Shown: positions 59,331-64,000 of the stretch, piece after piece
How positions within the stretch are numbered: position 1 is the stretch's first letter
Layout: every line of letters starts with the position of its first letter
Source: Thalassobacillus_A hwangdonensis
GTDB lineage: Bacteria; Bacillota; Bacilli; Bacillales; Halobacillaceae
NCBI RefSeq assembly: GCF_042675915.1
Contig: NZ_JBHTKL010000002.1
Coordinates: 62,001 to 126,000, forward strand
DNA: 64,000 nt
Direction of reading: 5' to 3'
The notes under the pieces: generated by a model
The model's input: only the letters and a program-made list of their open reading frames with translations
Databases searched by the model: none
Told to the model about the DNA's origin: nothing
Translations under genes and position numbers: made by a program

Positions 59331-60533
59331 GTGGAGAGTTATAGGCAATTTGCACAAAACCTGATCAATGAAGCCTCAGAAATTTTATCCTTTCCGATCA
59401 GCTTGACGGATGATGAAGGGATGATTATCGGTTCAACTGTAAAAGAGAGAATAGGGACTTATCACTCTGCATCCATTGAGGTCATTAGGGAAAAACAGCC
59501 TGTCTGCTATGAAGAAGCGGATGTGGAAGGGATGCCAAACGTGTACCCGGGTGTTGCTGTTCCGTTGATTTTTGAAGAAGAAGCAATTTGTGTGCTTGGC
59601 ATTGTGGGTAAACCGGCGGAAGTCCTTCCATATGCAAAGCTTGTGAAGCGGTATGCGGAGATGGTATGGCATGAAACGTACCAGAATCGATTGGAAACGC
59701 TCGAAGCGAAGAAAATCGATACCTTTGTCCAGCACCTCTTATTCGATCCAGAGCCAGATGTTGCTAGAATAGAAGATTATTGTAATTTGTTGGGTATCGA
59801 AGCGAATGTGCCGCGTTGTTGTATCATTATAGAAATCAATGGACAGCAGAAGGGGAGGGAAGTGGCGTTACATGAATCGTTGACCAGCCGCCAGGCATAT
59901 CGGAATGAATGGTTGAAGGAGAACATAAGCAGGACGTTATGCAACCATGATCAAGACCTGATGACTCAGCTGAATGCAGAGCAATTACTTGTATTCAAGG
60001 GTGTTGGGGATTCAGGAAGCGGGAGGCTGAAATCAATTGAATCCGAGTGTCAGAGCCTGATCGAATCGCTTCATTCGAATGGATGGGATCAAGTGGAAGT
60101 TTCCATTGGAGATGTGAAGCGCACGATTGGAGACATCGGTTCCTCTTACCATAATGCCAAACATTTGATGGAAGTGGGGAGGAGACTGCAGGTCCCTACT
60201 ATGATTTACTCTTTTCATGATTGGGGACTGCTTCTTCGCATGGTTCCTTTTTATATCGAACCTTTCCTGAAGCGGAAATTGATCAATCGTCTGGAGCATT
60301 TGGTAGGGCACGATGATTTCCAAGTCCTGGCGCAGAATTTCTTCAGCTATTGTGAAAACAATATGAATGTGAGTAAAGCGGCGCGTGAATTATATATTCA
60401 TCGCAATACGCTCATCTATCGACTCGGAAAAATCGAGGCACTGACGGAACTCGATCTGAATTCGTTCGAACATTGCACCATTCTGTATCTTACTTTGAAG
60501 AATACTGGTGTACATCTCGAACATGGAAGATAA
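59331..60533 (+). CDS. CdaR/PucR-type transcriptional regulator
   Basis: 400 residues from GTG 59331 behind GGGGAGGAGG (an upstream TTG is weaker). N-terminal sugar-diacid-recognition-like domain (QFAQNLINEASEILSFPISL, GTYHSASIEVIREKQP, PNVYPGVAVPLIFEEEAICV), central GGDEF-like linker, and C-terminal HTH_30 (NVSKAARELYIHRNTLIYRL GKIEAL pattern). Divergent from the imino-acid genes and thus their probable activator. Confidence 0.85.
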   Translation: MESYRQFAQNLINEASEILSFPISLTDDEGMIIGSTVKERIGTYHSASIEVIREKQPVCYEEADVEGMPNVYPGVAVPLIFEEEAICVLGIVGKPAEVLPYAKLVKRYAEMVWHETYQNRLETLEAKKIDTFVQHLLFDPEPDVARIEDYCNLLGIEANVPRCCIIIEINGQQKGREVALHESLTSRQAYRNEWLKENISRTLCNHDQDLMTQLNAEQLLVFKGVGDSGSGRLKSIESECQSLIESLHSNGWDQVEVSIGDVKRTIGDIGSSYHNAKHLMEVGRRLQVPTMIYSFHDWGLLLRMVPFYIEPFLKRKLINRLEHLVGHDDFQVLAQNFFSYCENNMNVSKAARELYIHRNTLIYRLGKIEALTELDLNSFEHCTILYLTLKNTGVHLEHGR

Positions 60534-60603
60534 CAGGGTATTAGGTCAAGTAGTAACAGCGAAGTATGTTGGCGAAGCGGAGGCGAAACAATTGATCAAT
60601 AAG

Positions 60604-60645
60604 AAGGACCCGATACAATTCCAATGATTGTAGCGGGTCCTTTTG
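60604..60645. terminator. Bidirectional terminator
   Basis: AAGGACCCG (60604-60612) pairs with CGGGTCCTT (60634-60642), with an inner ACAATT/AATGATTGT stem. Between the regulator and amt, which converge. Confidence 0.7.
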
Positions 60646-60660
60646 ATATGTTCGAGATTT

Positions 60661-62043
60661 TTAAGTGGATTTCGTTTCTCTTGAAGATGGTTTGATCGAG
60701 TCGAGCCGGTGCAGTAGACCGACGCCGAAGTCGGCATTCACTTCCGGATAATTTTCGTTGAAAATGCTCCTGGAGGACTCATATGCAGCCGATCCATGCT
60801 CGGAAAAGTCAAGACCTGCAATCTCCTCTTCCCTGGAAACTCTGATACTTGTAAAGCGGGTGATCAGGAAGAGGGAAAGAGCTGTAGTCCCCATTGTCCA
60901 CACGATGACAGCCAGTACGCCTGCAGTTTGAATTCCGAGAAGACTCAGGCCATCCCCGTAAAATAGTCCGCCCTCTACAGAGAAGAACCCGATTGCCAAT
61001 GTACCCCAGATCCCGCAGATTCCATGGACGGCGATTGCGCCTACAGGGTCATCAACCTTCACTACCCGGTCAAAGAATTGAACAGCTTCAACAAGTATGA
61101 GGCCAGCGACAGCACCTATGATGATTGCGCCGATCGGAGACACGTTGGCACAACCTGCTGTAATACCTACCAAACCTGCCAATGCTCCATTTAAAGTAAG
61201 TGAAGCGTCAATTCGTTTAAACTTCAACTGAGAGTAGAGTGCTGCTGCAATGACTGCTGTTGAAGCGGAAAGCAATGTCGCTACGATAACCTGAGGCACA
61301 AGTGTTGGGTCGGCCGCCAGCGTGCTTCCGCCATTAAAACCGAACCAGCCGAACCAAAGAATGAACACACCCAACGCCCCGAGGGGGATATTGTGACCTG
61401 GAATTACGTTGACCCTTCCGTTGGTGTATTTCCCGATTCTTGGTCCGAGGAAGAGGACGGTGACCAATGCACCGAGTGCTCCGGTGAGATGGACAACTGT
61501 GGAACCTGCGAAATCGACGAAGCCTAGTTCACTCAACCATCCGCCGCCCCACACCCAATGTCCGACTACCGGATAAATGAATCCGGTAATCAACACAGTC
61601 AACAATAAATAAGCTCCGAGCTTCATGCGTTCAGCAACAGCACCTGAGATGATCGTGGCACATGTCGCGGCGAATACAGCTTGGAAAATGAAGAAGCCGA
61701 TGTCTGATTCCTTACCGATCAGGAAGAAACCATCTGCACCGAACAATCCTTCAGCACTTGCTCCGAACATAATTCCATATCCAAGCACGAAAAACAAAAC
61801 AGAGGCGATCGAAATCGTCATCATATTTTTCATCAGTATATTCAACGCATTTTTCGATCTCGTAAACCCTGTCTCCACCATTGCAAATCCTGCATGCATG
61901 AAAAATACCAGAAAAGCAGCGAGCATAACCCAAATCATATCCACAGAACTGATGACCGCCTCTAGTTCTGTGTTCGCCTGTGCGTGTGAAATGGTAGGAA
62001 TTCCGACAAGACCAGCAAATAAAATCGCAATTTTCTTTTTCAT
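60661..62043 (-). CDS. amtB: Ammonium transporter AmtB/NrgA
   Basis: 460 residues from ATG 62043 with AAGGGATG upstream. N-terminal signal-like segment (ILFAGLVGIPTISHAQAN), then Amt body: HAGFAMVETGFTRSKNALNI, FFIFQAVFAATCATIISGAV AERMKL, GHWVWGGGW, DFAGSTVVHLTGALGALVTV with pore His, NVIPGHNIPLGALGVFILWF, and AIAVHGICGIWGTLAIGFF. Takes up ammonium; partner GlnK lies upstream. Confidence 0.93.
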   Translation of the reverse strand: MKKKIAILFAGLVGIPTISHAQANTELEAVISSVDMIWVMLAAFLVFFMHAGFAMVETGFTRSKNALNILMKNMMTISIASVLFFVLGYGIMFGASAEGLFGADGFFLIGKESDIGFFIFQAVFAATCATIISGAVAERMKLGAYLLLTVLITGFIYPVVGHWVWGGGWLSELGFVDFAGSTVVHLTGALGALVTVLFLGPRIGKYTNGRVNVIPGHNIPLGALGVFILWFGWFGFNGGSTLAADPTLVPQVIVATLLSASTAVIAAALYSQLKFKRIDASLTLNGALAGLVGITAGCANVSPIGAIIIGAVAGLILVEAVQFFDRVVKVDDPVGAIAVHGICGIWGTLAIGFFSVEGGLFYGDGLSLLGIQTAGVLAVIVWTMGTTALSLFLITRFTSIRVSREEEIAGLDFSEHGSAAYESSRSIFNENYPEVNADFGVGLLHRLDSIKPSSRETKST

Positions 62044-62065
62044 AGATACGCATCCCTTCAAATTT

Positions 62066-62407
62066 TTAAATTAACGCCGTTCTTCCTTGTTCGCCAGTAC
62101 GAATCCGATAGACTTCTTCAATGGAAGAAACAAAAATCTTCCCGTCACCGACTTGATCGGTACTGCATGTGGAGAGGATGATATCGATGATCGTGTCAGC
62201 CTGGTCATTATCGACGACAAGCTCTACTTTCACTTTGGGGTACAGCTTTATCTCGAATTTACTTCCTCTGAAAATTCCTTCCTGTCCTTGCTGTTGGCCA
62301 CAACCAGCTACTTCAGAAACCGTCAATCCTCCGATTCCTTCATCATCCAGTCGTTGTCGCAGTGCTTGAAAAGCTTCCGGACGAATAATTGCCTCAATCT
62401 TCTTCAT
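62066..62407 (-). CDS. glnK: P-II nitrogen regulatory protein GlnK/NrgB
   Basis: 113 residues. MKKIEAIIRPEAFQALRQRL, T-loop GCGQQQGQEGIFRGSKFEIK and C-terminal VGDGKIFVSSIEEVYRIRTG. The residue at the usual uridylylation Tyr51 is Phe, as expected for Gram-positive GlnK, which is not uridylylated. Binds ATP/ADP and 2-oxoglutarate and blocks AmtB when nitrogen is ample. Two TnrA-type boxes lie upstream. Confidence 0.93.
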   Translation of the reverse strand: MKKIEAIIRPEAFQALRQRLDDEGIGGLTVSEVAGCGQQQGQEGIFRGSKFEIKLYPKVKVELVVDNDQADTIIDIILSTCSTDQVGDGKIFVSSIEEVYRIRTGEQGRTALI

Positions 62408-62422
62408 TACTCCAACCCCTTA

Positions 62423-62439
62423 TGTTAGGTTTTATAACA
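62423..62439. promoter_or_regulatory. TnrA/GlnR box, proximal
   Basis: TGTTAGGTTTTATAACA fits TGTNA-N7-TNACA exactly. It lies 16 bases before the glnK ATG, near or after the transcription start, where binding might repress. Confidence 0.65.
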
Positions 62440-62495
62440 TCATATGTAATATAATAGTGAAAAGTTTCTGAAAAATCAACCTATTTAAAAATTTA

Positions 62496-62512
62496 TGTTA
62501 GAAAACCTTACA
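62496..62512. promoter_or_regulatory. TnrA/GlnR box, distal
   Basis: TGTTAGAAAACCTTACA fits TGTNA-N7-TNACA exactly. It lies ~90 bases before glnK and upstream of an AT-rich -10 region (around 62448-62457 on the minus strand), a position suited to activation by TnrA. Confidence 0.7.
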
Positions 62513-62522
62513 TGGCGATTCG

Positions 62523-62558
62523 TAAAAAAAGAAGTATTGCTCCGGAGAACAATACTTC
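62523..62558 (-). terminator. Terminator of the ribonucleotide reductase operon
   Basis: GAAGTATTG (62531-62539) pairs with CAATACTTC (62550-62558); on the minus strand the stem is followed by a seven-T run. Confidence 0.8.
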
Positions 62559-62566
62559 ATTATCAC

Positions 62567-63604
62567 TTAAAGGTCATCGAATCCGTTTTCATCTGATACC
62601 TTCGTATATTGTCTTGATTTCTGTTCAAAGAAATCGGATTTACCTTCGTCAACGTCCTGATATACTTTTATCCATCTTAAAGCATTTCCTGTATGCTCAG
62701 GGAAGGGCTTTTCTGCGCCGAGCTGTTTGCACCGCTTATTTGCCATGAAATAAATATAGGATTTCAGATCTTCAAACGGAATCCCAGGAAAGGAAGTGCC
62801 GATGATGCTTTCTGACCAAAGGATTTCAAGCTCCGCCGCTTTCGAAAACGTCTTTGTTACAAAGTTATGGTAATAGTCCTTGTCCAATTCCGGATGCTCA
62901 TTCAATGTCTCTTTGAAAATATTCGCAAACAATGTGACGTGCAGCTGTTCGTCGCGATTGATGTAATTGATCATCGTACTCGTGGACACCATTTTTCCGT
63001 TCCTGGCTAAATTATAGAAGAACGCAAATCCAGTATAGAAAAACAAGCCTTCCAGTACGACATCATATACGATCGATTTCAGGAAGTGATCCAAGGATGG
63101 ATCGCGTACGAAGTCCTCATATCCTTCCGCTATGAAATTGTTCCGTTCCTTGATGATCGGATCATGCTTCCAAAAATCGAAGATCCGTTCCTGCTCCTGC
63201 TGTTCTACTAGGGAAGACAGTACATAAGAGTAGGATTGATTATGGATGACTTCCTGGAAAGCCAGCACCTGCATCAGCGCAGATAGACTGGAGTCCGTCA
63301 GATGATCTGCAATTTTACCGGAATAATCCGTCTGAATCGAATCAAGAAAAGCCAATAATCCTATGATTTTCTTGAATGTATCCTGCTCCATTTCCGATAA
63401 CTGACTCCATTGCTTTAAATCTGTACCCATGTTGATTTCATCGGGCACCCAAAAGTTCGCCAGCATGTTTTTGTACATGGGATATGCCCAGGAGAATCGA
63501 ATATCGTCCCAGTTGAGTACGTTGGAGCTCTTCCCATTTACTATTCCGGTTGATGCGTTAGGAGCATCGTAGTCGATCAGCTTACGTGTTTTCAATGATT
63601 CCAT
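62567..63604 (-). CDS. nrdB: Class I ribonucleotide reductase beta subunit
   Basis: 345 residues from ATG 63604 with AAGGAGG seven bases upstream (a frame open 13 codons further overlaps nrdA). Metal ligands and radical residue present: Asp in FLDSIQTD, Glu and His in FQEVIHNQSYSYVL with the Tyr four after His, Glu in LEGLFFYTGF, and Glu/His in INRDEQLHVTLF. Supplies the radical for the alpha subunit, making dNDPs. Ends SRQYTKVSDENGFDDL with the transfer Tyr. Confidence 0.92.
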   Translation of the reverse strand: MESLKTRKLIDYDAPNASTGIVNGKSSNVLNWDDIRFSWAYPMYKNMLANFWVPDEINMGTDLKQWSQLSEMEQDTFKKIIGLLAFLDSIQTDYSGKIADHLTDSSLSALMQVLAFQEVIHNQSYSYVLSSLVEQQEQERIFDFWKHDPIIKERNNFIAEGYEDFVRDPSLDHFLKSIVYDVVLEGLFFYTGFAFFYNLARNGKMVSTSTMINYINRDEQLHVTLFANIFKETLNEHPELDKDYYHNFVTKTFSKAAELEILWSESIIGTSFPGIPFEDLKSYIYFMANKRCKQLGAEKPFPEHTGNALRWIKVYQDVDEGKSDFFEQKSRQYTKVSDENGFDDL

Positions 63605-63617
63605 CGTTGAACCCTCC

Positions 63618-64000
63618 TTAAGATGAGCAGCTTTCGCATTCATAGTCCGTGTTTTGTCCAGAGGTCGATCTAGTATAATAAGTCGTCTTCAGCCCGTTTT
63701 TCCATGCGGAGAGATGCAATTCCAACAGCTCTTTGGCTTTGATTGAATTTTTCACGTAAAGATTGAATGAAATCGATTGGTCGATATACTTCTGTCTTAT
63801 TCCATTCGTTTTGATACTTGCGAATTGATCTGTTTCATGAGCAGCTTTGTAGTACCAGAATGTCTCCTCATTCAAATCAGGGGCTGTGACTGGTATTTTA
63901 TAATCCTTTTTCTCTTCGGCGTAAGCCTTTCTGTAAATGGGATCGATACTGGCCGTACTACCTGCAATCAACGATGTGCTCGCATTCGGGGCAATGGCCA
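63618..64000 (-). CDS. nrdA: Class I ribonucleotide reductase alpha subunit, C-terminal part only
   Basis: The frame enters from the window end. Visible ~127 residues: APNASTSLIAGSTASIDPIY (substrate loop region), KQKYIDQSISFNLYVKN-like IRQKYIDQSISFNLYVKNSI, LHLSAWKNGLKTTYYTRSTS with the radical-path Tyr pair, and the C-terminal redox CESCSS. Thirteen bases from the stop to the nrdB ATG, one operon. Most of the gene is outside the window. Confidence 0.9.
   Translation of the reverse strand, partial: AIAPNASTSLIAGSTASIDPIYRKAYAEEKKDYKIPVTAPDLNEETFWYYKAAHETDQFASIKTNGIRQKYIDQSISFNLYVKNSIKAKELLELHLSAWKNGLKTTYYTRSTSGQNTDYECESCSS

Noticed and set aside
1..64000. CRISPR arrays, tRNA/rRNA genes, prophage or IS elements
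   Set aside because: No regular direct-repeat array, no tRNA-like or rRNA sequence, and no integrase, transposase or phage structural gene was found.

Overview
The window reads as chromosome of an endospore-forming, probably moderately halophilic or halotolerant member of the Bacillaceae (Halobacillus, Thalassobacillus or Pontibacillus type). The evidence is strong AGGAGG ribosome sites with many GTG and TTG starts, a CotY/CotZ spore coat protein, sigma-K-type and sigma-D-type promoters, TnrA-type boxes before a GlnK-AmtB pair, a Bacillus-type LexA box, a CrtN-type carotenoid enzyme and a Na+/proline symporter. No tRNA, rRNA, CRISPR array, IS element or prophage was seen. The genus is an inference; no marker gene is present.

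Layout. 1-13.7 kb: a mixed set of single genes: a partial LysM-M14 cell-wall peptidase, TetR/VOC pair, PfpI and DoxX stress proteins, a DUF1002 protein, CtaM-like membrane protein, a PAS-GGDEF diguanylate cyclase, YitT, a hydrolase and two tandem membrane-anchored paralogues. 13.7-24 kb: a trans-sulfuration enzyme, a type I toxin-antitoxin locus, a Met/Gln/Pro-repeat protein with a sigma-K-like promoter, an ECF sigma/anti-sigma pair that shares a promoter sequence with the neighbouring sortase-type surface protein, a phospholipase A2-like spore-type protein, a carotenoid desaturase, a uracil-DNA glycosylase and a LacI regulator.

24.2-47.3 kb: the centre of the window, a large aromatic catabolic island. 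It carries paaABCD (phenylacetyl-CoA epoxidase), an EthD-like protein, three crotonases, a hydroxyacyl-CoA dehydrogenase and a thiolase (ring-opening and beta-oxidation), PaaX and PaaY, a FabK-like flavoprotein, a TrpX-type ABC transporter, an FlK-like thioesterase, phenylalanine dehydrogenase, an E1alpha-E1beta-E2 2-oxoacid dehydrogenase, then the homogentisate branch (HppD, a flavin-reductase-like protein, a fumarylacetoacetase-like protein, HmgA). The order suggests that phenylalanine is deaminated to phenylpyruvate and oxidatively decarboxylated straight to phenylacetyl-CoA, which would bypass phenylacetate-CoA ligase; paaK, paaE and paaZ are not in the window.

47.3-64 kb: a chemoreceptor with a sigma-D promoter, a second ECF sigma/anti-sigma pair, a CcdA-TlpA thiol-redox operon with a two-component system, a second type I toxin-antitoxin locus whose toxin promoter carries a LexA box, a proline-type symporter/imino-acid oxidation set with a CdaR-like regulator, GlnK-AmtB, and class I ribonucleotide reductase (nrdA cut by the window end).

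Most distinctive: (1) the ligase-bypassing phenylalanine-to-phenylacetyl-CoA arrangement; (2) two related holin-like toxin/antisense RNA loci, one SOS-linked; (3) a matched TGATCC-N16-CGATAGCT promoter pair that ties an ECF sigma factor to an MPDTG-anchored duplicated-domain surface protein; (4) sigma-K-like promoters before an M/Q/P-repeat Lsm-like protein and a tiny PLA2-like protein. All functional calls are by reading, without database search.
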